64,000 nt of DNA, from the NCBI GenBank assembly GCA_035934405.1, contig DASYXW010000044.1:62001-126000 (forward strand), written 5' to 3'. The translations under genes were made by a program, and so were the position numbers. The stretch comes from DASYXW01 sp035934405 (GTDB lineage Bacteria > Acidobacteriota > Terriglobia > UBA7540). Positions 8,228-16,126 of this stretch are shown here, one piece after another; the stretch's first letter is position 1, and each line of letters starts with the position of its first letter. The notes under the pieces are model-generated. The model was given only the letters and a program-made list of their open reading frames with translations. It searched no databases and was not told where the DNA came from.

Positions 8228-9112
8228 GTGCGGAACGGCAAGGCAATTAGAGACATCCGGCGGTACGGCTTGGCGCTACTGGCTCTCCCTTTTGGCCTCT
8301 GGGCCGTCCACGGCGCATCGAGCATCGACAAGACTCTTGAAACCACGCCGAACCCGCGCATCAGTGTCTCGAATCTGCGAGGCGCTGTGGTGGTGCGGGG
8401 ATGGAACAAGCGGGAGGTTCACGCCGTCTGCACGGCGAGTTCGACTCAAGTGGAGATTGATACAGAAGCCATGCCAGCGATCGGGCAGGTTGACAAGATC
8501 CACTTCTCCACCCACGTTCTCGATCCCCAGGTGAGCGAGCAAGACGAAGCCGCCGACTACACTCTGGAGATCCCGGCGGGGTCAACACTCGAAATTCACA
8601 ACCCCGAAGGCACGGTGACGGTGGAGGGAATCCGGGGCGATGATTGGGTGGACTCGGTCGGTGGAAAGATCTCGGTAAGCGACGCGGCCGGCCACCTCGC
8701 GGTGCGCTCCATCGGCGGCGATATTGAGATTATCCGCCCGTCCGGACGGGTGGAGGCTTCCTCGGTCACGGGCAATCTCGATTTCAAGGCCTGCGCCAGC
8801 TCCAAACTCCGCGCCATAACCACCGGCTCGGGGAACATCCATTACCAGGGCGACTTCGCCCCCGCCGGCGATTACGTGCTGTCCTCTTACCGCGGTGACG
8901 TCGACATTCTCTGCCCTGCTTCCGATTCCTTCGAGCTGAACGCCCGGACGGTTCGCGGCAGCGTGAACAATCAGTTTCCACTCACCCCCAAGCGCCACTC
9001 CGCCCTCTCGCCGTCGTTCGGCCACAGCCTGGTGGGCACGCACAATAGCGGCGCCGCCACGGTGGAGCTGACTTCGTTCAGCGGCACGATTTGGATTCGA
9101 CCGCAACCGTAG
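8228..9112 (+). CDS. DUF4097 beta-strand-repeat secreted protein
   Basis: 294 residues from GTG at 8228. A signal peptide or anchor (LALLALPFGLWAVHGASS) is followed by a repetitive beta-solenoid-like domain with units such as SVGGKISVSDAAGHLAVRSI and GDIEIIRPSGRVEASSVTG. This is the DUF4097 fold, often annotated as putative adhesin. The start at 8228 is preferred over the TTG at 8204 because GAGAGGGG at 8212-8219 is well spaced. It follows the ECF sigma/anti-sigma pair, an arrangement common for this family and suggesting an envelope-stress role. Biochemical function unknown. Confidence 0.75.
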   Translation: MRNGKAIRDIRRYGLALLALPFGLWAVHGASSIDKTLETTPNPRISVSNLRGAVVVRGWNKREVHAVCTASSTQVEIDTEAMPAIGQVDKIHFSTHVLDPQVSEQDEAADYTLEIPAGSTLEIHNPEGTVTVEGIRGDDWVDSVGGKISVSDAAGHLAVRSIGGDIEIIRPSGRVEASSVTGNLDFKACASSKLRAITTGSGNIHYQGDFAPAGDYVLSSYRGDVDILCPASDSFELNARTVRGSVNNQFPLTPKRHSALSPSFGHSLVGTHNSGAATVELTSFSGTIWIRPQP

Positions 9113-9220
9113 GCCACAACAGTAGGCTACAACTGAAAGCTTCCGAAAGGCCTCCCCACCGACAGTCGCCTCCGCAAAAGTGGGAATCCTCCGGCACAGC
9201 ACCCACCAGCCCGGTCCGCT

Positions 9221-9258
9221 TGCAAATCCCAAATCGAAAATCTAAAATCCAAAATGCA
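9221..9258. repeat. Word-like repeat (CAAATCC/AAAATC family)
   Basis: Iterated CAAATCCC, AAATCG, AAAATC and AAAATCC words immediately before the shikimate kinase start, occupying the place where a ribosome binding site would be expected. Confidence 0.5.
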
Positions 9259-9771
9259 ATGGCGGGCCATCGGCGCAAACAGATTTACCTGGTGGGCTTC
9301 ATGGCGAGCGGCAAATCTTCGGTGGGCGCGCTCCTGGCAAGCAAGCTGCACTGGCCCTTCATTGACCTCGACACCACCATCGAAGCCGGGCAAGGCCTGA
9401 ACATCCGGCAGATCTTTGAGAACGCCGGAGAACCGTTCTTTCGCGAGATCGAGCGCGCGGCGCTGACCGAAGCCTCGAAAACCGAACCGGCGGTGATCGC
9501 GCTCGGCGGCGGAACGTTTGCGCAAAGGGCGAATCTCGATCTCATCGCGGAAAGCGGCGGCGCAACGGTGTGGCTCGATTGCCCGCTCGAAGAGCTACGG
9601 CGGCGCTGCGCGGGAATCACTACCCGGCCGCTGTTTCGGGATGCGGAGAGCCTTGAGCGGTTGCTCAGCGAGCGTCTTCCCTACTATGAGCGCGCCGAAT
9701 ACCGGGTTTCGACCGCGGAGCGTGAACCCTCCGACGTCGCTGAGCAGATCCTGCAACTGGAAATCTTCTAA
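9259..9771 (+). CDS. aroK: Shikimate kinase
   Basis: 170-residue P-loop kinase that phosphorylates shikimate with ATP in aromatic amino-acid synthesis. Walker A is GFMASGKSSVG at about residues 13-23, the shikimate-binding DLDTTIE and FFREIERAAL follow, and GGGTFAQ and TTRPLF (lid arginine) are present. Length matches the family. The start at ATG 9259 was chosen because codons upstream (frame open to 9091) encode low-complexity repeat sequence. No classical Shine-Dalgarno is visible since the repeat abuts the start. It overlaps the convergent response-regulator gene by 4 bases. Confidence 0.9.
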   Translation: MAGHRRKQIYLVGFMASGKSSVGALLASKLHWPFIDLDTTIEAGQGLNIRQIFENAGEPFFREIERAALTEASKTEPAVIALGGGTFAQRANLDLIAESGGATVWLDCPLEELRRRCAGITTRPLFRDAESLERLLSERLPYYERAEYRVSTAEREPSDVAEQILQLEIF

Positions 9772-10553
9772 GCCGGGCTGGGAGCAGCAGGAGGCAGTTC
9801 GAGGCGTTGATGGATAGCATAGAGGGCAAGCTCCAGACGGTCGGAAACGCCCACTTTGTCATAAATGGAGCGCAAATGGTTTTTCACGGTCTGCTCGGAG
9901 ATGGCGAGTTGCCTCCCGATCTCGCGGTTGCGCCAGCCGAGGATGAGACAACTGATGACGGCCTTTTCGCGCCGAGTGAGCGTGTCCACCGGTCGCGCCT
10001 GCTGGCTTTGAGTTTCCCCGACGAGCTTCGCCACCTGCTTCTTGGGAAGCCAAACCTCGCCCTCCATGACGCGGCGGGCGCATTTCACAAAGAGCTCAGG
10101 ATTCGTGGACTTGAGAATGACGCCCGAAGCTCCCGCCTTAACCGCCCGCAGTGCCGCTTCGTCGGCAATCAGCGAGGCCGTCAGCACGATCTTGCTCGAG
10201 GGGGAATCGTGCCGCACCTGGCCAAGGAAACTCTCCAGCCCGTCGCCGGGAATCTCTGCCTGCACGAAGAGGACGTCCGGATGGAACCGCGCGCAGAGCC
10301 TGAGAATCTCAGCGGCGTCATCCGCTTGCGCCACCACTTTCAGGTCGTCCTCCGCCGCCAGGAGCTTCTTGAGACCGAGCCCAAAAATTGCCTCGCGATC
10401 GGCGATCAGGATGCTGATCCTGCCGTGCCCGTTTTCCGGCGCCGTCACGTGCCGGAGACGCTGCGGCGCGCTGCGCGCGGAGGATGGGCGCCGGGGCGCC
10501 GCCGGGATCGGCAAGAGAGAGCCGGCCGTCATTTTGAGCATCGCGTCGGACAC
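9768..10553 (-). CDS. LuxR/NarL-type response regulator with degenerate receiver
   Basis: 261 residues. The receiver-like domain (about 42-170) starts ISILIADREAIFGLGLKKLL. The C-terminal LuxR helix-turn-helix is intact (LTRREKAVISCLILGWRNRE, then AISEQTVKNHLRSIYDKVGV). The phosphoacceptor position reads PDVLFVQAEIPG, where NarL has PDLILLDLNMPG, so Asp is replaced by Gln (CAG codon); the acidic pair near the N-terminus is also reduced (ADRE for DDH). Switch Thr (VLTAS) and Lys (VILKS) remain. It probably works without phosphorylation, or through another signal. GTG start, with ATG alternatives at codons 5 and 8. No histidine kinase is adjacent. Confidence 0.85.
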   Translation of the reverse strand: MSDAMLKMTAGSLLPIPAAPRRPSSARSAPQRLRHVTAPENGHGRISILIADREAIFGLGLKKLLAAEDDLKVVAQADDAAEILRLCARFHPDVLFVQAEIPGDGLESFLGQVRHDSPSSKIVLTASLIADEAALRAVKAGASGVILKSTNPELFVKCARRVMEGEVWLPKKQVAKLVGETQSQQARPVDTLTRREKAVISCLILGWRNREIGRQLAISEQTVKNHLRSIYDKVGVSDRLELALYAIHQRLELPPAAPSPA

Positions 10554-10704
10554 GCAGCGTTACCTCCCCAATACGGTTGCGGCCACATCGGTATTTCGTT
10601 TGGCGGCGACTCGTCGGACTTTTCGGGTGTGCTTTCCTACCCTTCGCCCCACTTCCGAAGCCCGAGAGTCGCCATGCAGAATATCGGCAGGTGAGAGGAA
10701 GAGC

Positions 10705-11727
10705 ATGAAGCTTTCGGAAATAGCGGCGCGATTGGGTTGCGCCGTGGAGGGAGATGGGAATCTGGACATCACCGGCGTGGCCGGCCTCGAGGAGGCTTCG
10801 GCGAGCGAACTCGCTTTCCTGTCGAATCCACGCTACTCTTCGAAGGCGCTCTCGACGCGCGCCGCCGCCGTGATCGTCGGTCCCGAGGACAAACTACCCG
10901 GCAAAGTTCTCGTTCGCTCCGACAATCCTTACCTCACGTTTGCGCAGGCTCTGGAGCTCTTCGCTCCGCCTAGCCGGCCACGCCCGGGCATTCATCCCAC
11001 CGCCGTGATCGCGCCGAGCGCGCGAATCGGCCGCAACCCTTCGATCGGCCCCTACGTCGTCGTCGAAGAGGACGCCACGCTGGGCGACGACTGCGTGTTG
11101 AAAAGTTTTGTGGTGATCTGCCGCGGCTCGACCGTTGGCCACCGCTTCTTGGCTCACACTCATGCCGTGGTGCGCGAGAACGCGCGCATCGGCGATGACG
11201 TGGTGCTGCAGAACGGAGCCGTGGTGGGCAGTGACGGGTTCGGTTTCGCGAAACGCGCCGACGGTTCTTACCACAAGATTGTGCCGGCCGGCGCGGTCGT
11301 GATCGAGGATGGCGTCGAGGTGCAAGCGTACGCCTGCATCGACCGCGCCACGGTGGGCGAAACCCGACTCCGCCGCGGCGTGAAGGTGGATAACCTGGTG
11401 CAGGTCGGACACGGCTGTGACGTCGGCGAGGATACGCTGCTCTGCGCGCAGGTGGGTCTGGCGGGAAGCAGCAAGGTTGGACGCGCCGTGACCCTTGCCG
11501 GACAGGTGGGCGTGGCGGGCCACCTTTCGATTGGCGACGGAGCCATCGTGACCGCGCAATCGGGTGTTCCCTCCGACGTGGCGCCGGGCCGGATCGTCTC
11601 CGGCTCGCCCGCCATCGAGCATGGCCTGTGGCTCCGATGCGTCGCCATCTTTGCCAAGCTGCCGGAGATTTACGGCGTGTTCCGCAAAGCCCGCGAGCTG
11701 TTCAACTCGAAACCGGCTTCCAAATGA
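10705..11727 (+). CDS. lpxD: UDP-3-O-acylglucosamine N-acyltransferase
   Basis: 340 residues. LpxD transfers a 3-hydroxyacyl chain to UDP-3-O-acylglucosamine in lipid A synthesis. The N-terminal uridine-binding domain (MKLSEIAARLGCAVEGDGN) is followed by hexapeptide repeats forming a left-handed beta-helix (IGRNPSIGPYVVVEEDA and later) and the catalytic-histidine region LVQVGHGCDVGED. The start is ATG 10705 with GAGAGGAA just upstream; the frame is open far upstream only because it runs antisense to the regulator gene. Shows a lipid A outer membrane. No other lpx gene is next to it. Confidence 0.95.
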   Translation: MKLSEIAARLGCAVEGDGNLDITGVAGLEEASASELAFLSNPRYSSKALSTRAAAVIVGPEDKLPGKVLVRSDNPYLTFAQALELFAPPSRPRPGIHPTAVIAPSARIGRNPSIGPYVVVEEDATLGDDCVLKSFVVICRGSTVGHRFLAHTHAVVRENARIGDDVVLQNGAVVGSDGFGFAKRADGSYHKIVPAGAVVIEDGVEVQAYACIDRATVGETRLRRGVKVDNLVQVGHGCDVGEDTLLCAQVGLAGSSKVGRAVTLAGQVGVAGHLSIGDGAIVTAQSGVPSDVAPGRIVSGSPAIEHGLWLRCVAIFAKLPEIYGVFRKARELFNSKPASK

Positions 11728-11756
11728 CGCTTCTGTAGCCTATGTAACTAGCCTTG

Positions 11757-12488
11757 TCATGACATCCGAACTGCATCGAGAGGACGCTCTTCCTCGGAGA
11801 GGCCGGAAATGATCGCCTCACGCACCTGCTCGATCAACTGCCTGCGCTCTTCCACGCTCCGGCCCGCGGTCGGCACGGGGTCGTGAAAGGTGACCCGCAC
11901 CACGCCGGGATGGATGGCGAACTCGCCTTTGCGCATGACGCGATAGCTTCCGGAAATCGAAACCGGTACGATCGGGGCGCCGGCCTTGATCGCCATCACA
12001 AACACCCCCTTCTTGAAGGTCTGCAACCGTCCGTCGCGGCTTCGAGTCCCTTCGGGAAAGGCGAGGAACGAATGCCCGGCGCGGAGAGCTTGCGAAGCTG
12101 CCTCGACCGCCGCAATCGCACGCTCGCGGTTGGTGCGGTCCACGGGGATGAATCCGCGCAATCGCATGGCGCGGCCGAGCACCGGCACGCGAAAGAACTC
12201 CTTCTTGCCCATCACCAGCACGGGAGGCAGCAGGACGAAGATTCCCGGCGGGTCCCAATTGCTCTGGTGGTTGGGCATGAAAACCACCGCGCGCCCCGCC
12301 GGGATTTTCTCCCTTCCGTGTACCTCCGTCCTGACACCGGCCAGCCATAGAACCGCTTTCGAGGAGATGCGGCCGACCTCGTAAAGAGGATCGGTGTTGC
12401 CGCTCAGCACCGCGTAGACCAAGCAGGGAGCGCCGAGAAAGAAGACGCACAGCAGACTGAAGACTGTGAGCAAGGTGGCTCGAAGCAT
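11757..12488 (-). CDS. plsC: 1-acyl-sn-glycerol-3-phosphate acyltransferase
   Basis: 243 residues. It acylates lysophosphatidate to phosphatidate at the inner membrane. An N-terminal transmembrane helix (LLTVFSLLCVFFLGAPCLVY) precedes the HX4D catalytic motif in NHQSNWD (about 74-80), the glycerophosphate-binding FPEGTRSRDG (about 144-153) and the PIVPVSISGS segment. Converges on lpxD with a 29-base gap and lies just after the M61 peptidase gene on the same strand. A word-like repeat fills the 33-base spacer to that gene. Confidence 0.9.
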   Translation of the reverse strand: MLRATLLTVFSLLCVFFLGAPCLVYAVLSGNTDPLYEVGRISSKAVLWLAGVRTEVHGREKIPAGRAVVFMPNHQSNWDPPGIFVLLPPVLVMGKKEFFRVPVLGRAMRLRGFIPVDRTNRERAIAAVEAASQALRAGHSFLAFPEGTRSRDGRLQTFKKGVFVMAIKAGAPIVPVSISGSYRVMRKGEFAIHPGVVRVTFHDPVPTAGRSVEERRQLIEQVREAIISGLSEEERPLDAVRMS

Positions 12489-12489
12489 T

Positions 12490-12529
12490 GAAATCAGGTG
12501 TCAGGTGTCGGGGTTCAGGTGTCAGTCCG
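12490..12529. repeat. Word-like repeat (TCAGGTGTC family)
   Basis: Three close copies of (T)CAGGTGTC between plsC and the M61 peptidase gene. The last overlaps the end of the peptidase gene. Confidence 0.5.
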
Positions 12530-14606
12530 TCTTCCCTGTCAGCCACCCCTCGCGAACTCGAAGCTGAGCGGCGCTGGGATGAGGCATTTCCTCCACGCGG
12601 AATCGCTCCTCGGTGGCCCGGCCCAGTTTGAATTTGAACGTCAGCGTCTCCGACCTTCGGCGAACTTCCACCTCCACGCCGACACCCGGCCTGAGCCCTT
12701 CCAGGTTCTGGGGCAAGACGAAAAGGGTGTCGCCATTGACCTTCAGCAGCACATCGCCACGCTCGACACCGGCCTTCGCCGCGTTGCCGCCGGGCTCGAC
12801 CTCGGTCACGCGAATCGGCCCGCCAAAGCTGCGTTCCGCCTCCAGTCCCCACGAGGGTATCTCGACGGGCTCCTGGGCCAAACGCAACCCGGCGAATCCC
12901 AGATAGGCGCCGTAATCCACCTCGTGCGTTCCGGTGACGTAGTCGCGAAAGAACGCCCCGGTTTCGGCTGCGTCCGGACCGAGCGACGTGACCAGCGACC
13001 GCAGATCGTCATCGGTGAAAAAGCGATGGCGGCGCGCGAAGTTTTCGTTCAGGGCGCGCATGAGGTCGTCAAGGCTGTGGCGGCCGCCGCTCGCGTGACG
13101 AATCTCCAGGTCGAGCAGGAATCCCAGGATCGCACCCTTGTTGTAATACGAAATACTGCGTTCGGGCCGGAAGTAGTCGGGATATTTTTCGAGCCAAGCT
13201 TCAAGCCCCGACTCCTCGGCGCTTTGAAAATGGCGCGCCGGGCGCTCCTCGAGGTCCTGAATCTCACCCGCCACGTCCTCATAGAAAGTCTGCCGGTTGA
13301 TCAAGCCGGCTCGCAGCAGTGTGAGGTATTGATACGTGCTGGTGACGCCCTCCGAGAACCAGAGGTCTCGCGTGTCGTTGCCGTGGATGTAATCCACCGG
13401 CTCCAGCCCCTGCGGCCGGATGCGCTTGACGTTCCAGAGGTGGAAGAACTCATGGGCGACGGTGGACTCAAATCCCGGCCAGTTCCGCTTGAGGCGGCCG
13501 CCGGGAAACCCAATCACGCAGCCGTTGCGATGCTCCATGCCGCCGCCGCCCGCCCCCTTGGCGAATTGGAACATGAACGTGTAACGCGCAAACGGCACGT
13601 CGCGCATGAGGCCGGTTTCCGTGGCGGTGATTTTCCCGACCGAATCGAGCAGCTTCTTCGAGGAATAGTCAGCCGGGTCTCCGTAGACCACGATGCGATA
13701 GGCAGCGCCGCTCTGGGTGTAATCAAATTCGTCGAGCTGGCCCGCCTCGGCCGGACTGTCCGCCAGAAGATCGTAGCCGGCAGCGGCAAATTCACCGGGC
13801 GCGCCGGCGTCCCGGAGCATCGTCACCAGCTTCCACGCCGGCGGCAGAGCGAAACTCACTTGAACCGGGCGTTCCCTGCCCTGCGGGAGATAGAAAAGCA
13901 CCTGGGCAAAGTTCATGAAAGTGTGCTGCTCGTCCAGGATGCTTGAGAATGGCCCCTCTTCGTTGGCATAAACGGAGTAACGCAATTGCAGGCTCTCGCA
14001 CGGTTGATCGGGCGCCCGCCAGGTATCGAGATCGGCGCGGACCAGGACGATGGCCTGGCCGTCGCACTGCGCCTCGAGACCCTGCACGTGACGCACGAAG
14101 TCGCGGATCTGATAGAGCGCGTTCCAAGCCGGGAACTGCACAACGGTTGACGGGGCCACCTCGGGAACCGTCATCGTGACCTTGATCAGGTGTGACGAGG
14201 AGTCGCGCAGGTCGAGCGCGTACGTGATGGGCGCTTCGGGCGTCGCAGCAGACGCTCGCGCCGCCGACGCGGGAAGGCAGAAGGCAGAAGGCAGAAAGCA
14301 GAAGGCGGCAAGCAGAAAGCGGAAAAAGGTGGCTCCAAGCCTGGGCTTCGCAGCATCCTTTCCTTTCGACTCGCTCACCGCGCCCCAGGTGCGGATCAAA
14401 GCCGCGAGAGCGCACAGGAGCGCGCCCGCTCCGAAAATCAGTTGCAGCTCGTGACGCTGGCTCGCAGGACTTGAAGCGTGGCCGGCCAGCCTCACGAGAG
14501 CCACGGCGGCGTTGGTGCGGTCAAAAGAGTAACAGGCGAATCCGATCCAGTAAATGAGCCCGATAAACCAGAACCGCTGGCGGAATTCGAATTCGGTGGC
14601 GCGCAT
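12522..14606 (-). CDS. M61 glycyl-aminopeptidase-type metallopeptidase with PDZ domain, fused N-terminus
   Basis: 694 residues if started at ATG 14606. The M61 catalytic domain has the zinc motif HEFFH (about residue 385) in STVAHEFFHLWNVKRIRP. A C-terminal PDZ domain follows (about 590-660: GNAAKAGVERGDVLLKVNGD). The first 76 residues (MRATEFEFRQRFWFIGLIYW and a second membrane segment ending LIRTWGA) do not belong to M61. They resemble the start of an isoprenylcysteine methyltransferase-like membrane protein. A GTG at 14378 would give 618 residues, the usual M61 length, with a signal peptide FLLAAFCFLPSAFCLPASA encoded by a repeat. I cannot tell which start is used. The product should be exported or anchored. 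Confidence 0.75.
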   Translation of the reverse strand: MRATEFEFRQRFWFIGLIYWIGFACYSFDRTNAAVALVRLAGHASSPASQRHELQLIFGAGALLCALAALIRTWGAVSESKGKDAAKPRLGATFFRFLLAAFCFLPSAFCLPASAARASAATPEAPITYALDLRDSSSHLIKVTMTVPEVAPSTVVQFPAWNALYQIRDFVRHVQGLEAQCDGQAIVLVRADLDTWRAPDQPCESLQLRYSVYANEEGPFSSILDEQHTFMNFAQVLFYLPQGRERPVQVSFALPPAWKLVTMLRDAGAPGEFAAAGYDLLADSPAEAGQLDEFDYTQSGAAYRIVVYGDPADYSSKKLLDSVGKITATETGLMRDVPFARYTFMFQFAKGAGGGGMEHRNGCVIGFPGGRLKRNWPGFESTVAHEFFHLWNVKRIRPQGLEPVDYIHGNDTRDLWFSEGVTSTYQYLTLLRAGLINRQTFYEDVAGEIQDLEERPARHFQSAEESGLEAWLEKYPDYFRPERSISYYNKGAILGFLLDLEIRHASGGRHSLDDLMRALNENFARRHRFFTDDDLRSLVTSLGPDAAETGAFFRDYVTGTHEVDYGAYLGFAGLRLAQEPVEIPSWGLEAERSFGGPIRVTEVEPGGNAAKAGVERGDVLLKVNGDTLFVLPQNLEGLRPGVGVEVEVRRRSETLTFKFKLGRATEERFRVEEMPHPSAAQLRVREGWLTGKTD
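14274..14326. repeat. GGCAGAA/AGCAGAA word-like repeat inside coding sequence
   Basis: Seven tandem-like AAGGCAG and AAAGCAG units. On the minus strand they encode the hydrophobic core of the M61 peptidase signal peptide (FRFLLAAFCFLPSAFCLP). The same words (TTCTGCCTTTTGCCTTCTG) occur in an intergenic region near 21.24 kb and in a spacer near 62.97 kb. Confidence 0.7.
14379..14606 (-). pseudogene. N-terminal fragment of an isoprenylcysteine methyltransferase-like membrane protein
   Basis: Seventy-six codons reading MRATEFEFRQRFWFIGLIYW, a second hydrophobic stretch (LQLIFGAGALLCALAALI) and RTWGA, which matches what I know of the start of acidobacterial ICMT-family proteins. It then breaks off, and the S-adenosylmethionine-binding half is missing. 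It is fused in frame with the M61 peptidase gene. I infer a deletion joining two genes at or near the repeat. Family assignment is from memory of the family, not from a search. Confidence 0.5.
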
Positions 14607-15319
14607 AGCCCCCCAGGTTCGAGATGCCCCTTCAATATAACATGGGCGGATTTCGACCACTGACTGCGCCGGCGGGCGCCGGACTCGATTTCTGGCGACA
14701 CGGGCCGGCCTGCTTCTTCCCGCAGCCGCCGGCGCTCCTGGCGGCGGAATATGCGCCCGAGGGCTTCCGCCAGCAAACCGCCCATCAACCGTAAGTCGCG
14801 AGCCAGCGGCGGGCGCCCGCGACGGCGGAGCCGGGCCGCCGCCAAGCCGACCGGAGCAGCGCCGGCCGGTACCCGCGTGGAAGACTCCGGCAATCGGGCC
14901 TGTTGATTAACGTCCAGCAATTTGTCATCTCCTAGAAAACACAGGAGATTCCGGTATTGTTGGTCATAATAATCCGGATCGCGCCGAGTTGGGCGCCGGT
15001 CAGCGACCCAGAGGCGCCGGGCCAGCAAATCCGCCTGTCGCTCCCGCAGACAGAACTCGCCCACTGAGTACGACCCGGACTTGGCGCCAAGCCCGAAGAA
15101 CGACCGGACGATCCCGTGGAGGCGGTCGAAGCGGGCGACGTCCTCGCCTGTCTTGATCAGACTGCGGCGAAAGTCCCGCGACCGCCCACCGTGCTTCAGG
15201 GCGTTCAGCGCAGTGCGCCGCTTTCCACTGTAAGTGCTTGGTCCGGTGTTTTTTAGAGCATTTGCACGGTTGGCGGCGAGGAGTTCGGGAGTGCGACGTG
15301 GCGATTTACGAAGGGACAT
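14492..15319 (-). CDS. Hypothetical protein with TGPxT-type basic N-terminus
   Basis: 275 residues, very basic. The N-terminus (LLAANRANALKNTGPSTYSG, followed by NALKHGG) matches a motif common in acidobacterial hypothetical proteins of the KSTGPRTxxGK...NALKHG type; function unknown. The C-terminal 60 residues run on past 14660 into the region that codes, in another frame, for the M61 fusion N-terminus, so the natural C-terminus is probably lost or frameshifted. A good promoter lies upstream at 15350-15379. No ribosome binding site precedes the ATG. Confidence 0.55.
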   Translation of the reverse strand: MSLRKSPRRTPELLAANRANALKNTGPSTYSGKRRTALNALKHGGRSRDFRRSLIKTGEDVARFDRLHGIVRSFFGLGAKSGSYSVGEFCLRERQADLLARRLWVADRRPTRRDPDYYDQQYRNLLCFLGDDKLLDVNQQARLPESSTRVPAGAAPVGLAAARLRRRGRPPLARDLRLMGGLLAEALGRIFRRQERRRLREEAGRPVSPEIESGARRRSQWSKSAHVILKGHLEPGGLCAPPNSNSASGSGLSGSFTGSDSPVTLLTAPTPPWLS

Positions 15320-15349
15320 TAGGTAAATCAGATTTAATAATTCATAGAT

Positions 15350-15379
15350 ATACTACATTATTCAGGCCGAGCTTGTCAA
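15350..15379 (-). promoter_or_regulatory. Sigma-70-like promoter of the hypothetical gene at 14492-15319
   Basis: On the minus strand TTGACA (15379-15374) is separated by 18 bases from TAGTAT (15355-15350), inside an AT-rich stretch. The predicted transcript would begin about 25 bases before the ATG at 15319. Confidence 0.5.
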
Positions 15380-15568
15380 GTGTTTTATTCAATGCCTCCA
15401 GTTCCTTTGCAGAGATCACAGATTTCACTATTCCGTCCGACCCGCTCCATGACACCGTGGACATTGTGTCTTTTGTCTTCACTGAACCGGCTCGCTTTTA
15501 TGCTCTCGTCCTCCCTGGGCTTTTATACTGCTTGGTTGCGTAAATTGGCGTCATAACATCTCGGGAAG

Positions 15569-15713
15569 GGCGGGGCTTCAGAGTCTGTGTGATAACCGGC
15601 GATTTGCTCTTGTAGCGCCGCCCTTTAGGGCGGCATCTTGTTGAAGCGCCGTATGCCGGGCTGAAGCCCGGCGCTACAAGACCGGGTTATCACGCAGACT
15701 CTTCAGCCCCGCC
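15569..15713. repeat. Nested inverted-repeat element with GTAGCGCC core
   Basis: Arms of about 31 bases: 15569-15599 (contains GGGGCTTCAGAGTCTGTGTG) and 15682-15713 (complement, with AGAGTCTGCGTGATAACC on the other strand). They enclose GTAGCGCCGCCCTTTAGGGC ... GCCCGGCGCTAC. The whole unit can fold into one long cruciform. Confidence 0.65.
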
Positions 15714-15742
15714 GAAAAACCCCCTCACCCGTCCGTCGGACA

Positions 15743-15772
15743 CCCTCTCCCCCACTTGGGTGGGGGAGAGGG
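15743..15772. repeat. CCCTCTCCCCCAC hairpin
   Basis: A 13-base stem (15743-15755 with 15760-15772) and 4-base loop. The same motif, as CCCTCTCCC/GGGAGAGGG, recurs near 62.9 kb, each time next to a run of G. Confidence 0.6.
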
Positions 15773-15907
15773 CTGGGGCAAGGGGGGGGCGGTTTACGGC
15801 GGGGTTGAAACCCCGCCCTTTCGGTCTTCCCAAATAACGGTTTCTTACACAACCAAGCACTACCCCGGAGAACTCACATTTCCACTGGTCCAGTTTTCGG
15901 GGGGCAG

Positions 15908-16017
15908 GGTAGTGTTCCAGTTTGGACGTTGTAGCGCCGGTCTGCGACCGGCGGCCTTTTCTTTTCAATCGAATCCGCCGCTGATAGAGCGGCGCTACAG
16001 CAAACTGACCCACTACC
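15908..16017. repeat. Second nested inverted-repeat element with GTAGCGCC core
   Basis: Arms GGTAGTGTTCCAGTTTG (15908-15924) and CAAACTGACCCACTACC (16001-16017) flank a GTAGCGCC...GGCGCTAC hairpin (15931-15998). Same architecture as the element at 15569-15713, but with different arm sequences. Confidence 0.6.
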
Positions 16018-16126
16018 GGGGGCAGGGCAGGCAGAGTCCACCGCCGGCCAGTGTGTTATACTGCCCGACCTGCAATGCAGCCTGACCTGAAATGAAGGCT
16101 GCCGGGATCTCGATGGGGGGAAACTC

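Larger units (their letters stand above)
15529..15859. repeat. Outer inverted repeat enclosing a nested MITE-like element
   Basis: TGCTTGGTTGCGTAA at 15529-15543 faces TTACACAACCAAGCA at 15845-15859 (14 of 15 positions pair). Between them lie a nested element and a GC-rich hairpin. No coding capacity was seen, so it could be a non-autonomous mobile element, or simply several stacked intergenic repeats. Confidence 0.5.
15380..16126. other. Gene-free region of nested inverted repeats
   Basis: No credible gene on either strand. The region contains an outer inverted repeat (15529-15543 with 15845-15859), two elements each with a GTAGCGCC hairpin inside flanking inverted arms (15569-15713 and 15908-16017), and a strong CCCTCTCCCCCAC hairpin (15743-15772). 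The short frames that cross it (for example 15238-15543) follow repeat boundaries and look accidental. Confidence 0.7.

Noticed and set aside
12498..13946. Plus-strand open frame (482 codons) opposite the M61 gene
   Set aside because: It is the complement of a gene with an HEFFH zinc motif and PDZ domain. Its own product has no recognisable fold.
15238..15543. 101-codon plus-strand frame at the edge of the repeat region
   Set aside because: It runs antisense through the start of the hypothetical gene and its promoter, and ends at a repeat arm. Product not protein-like.
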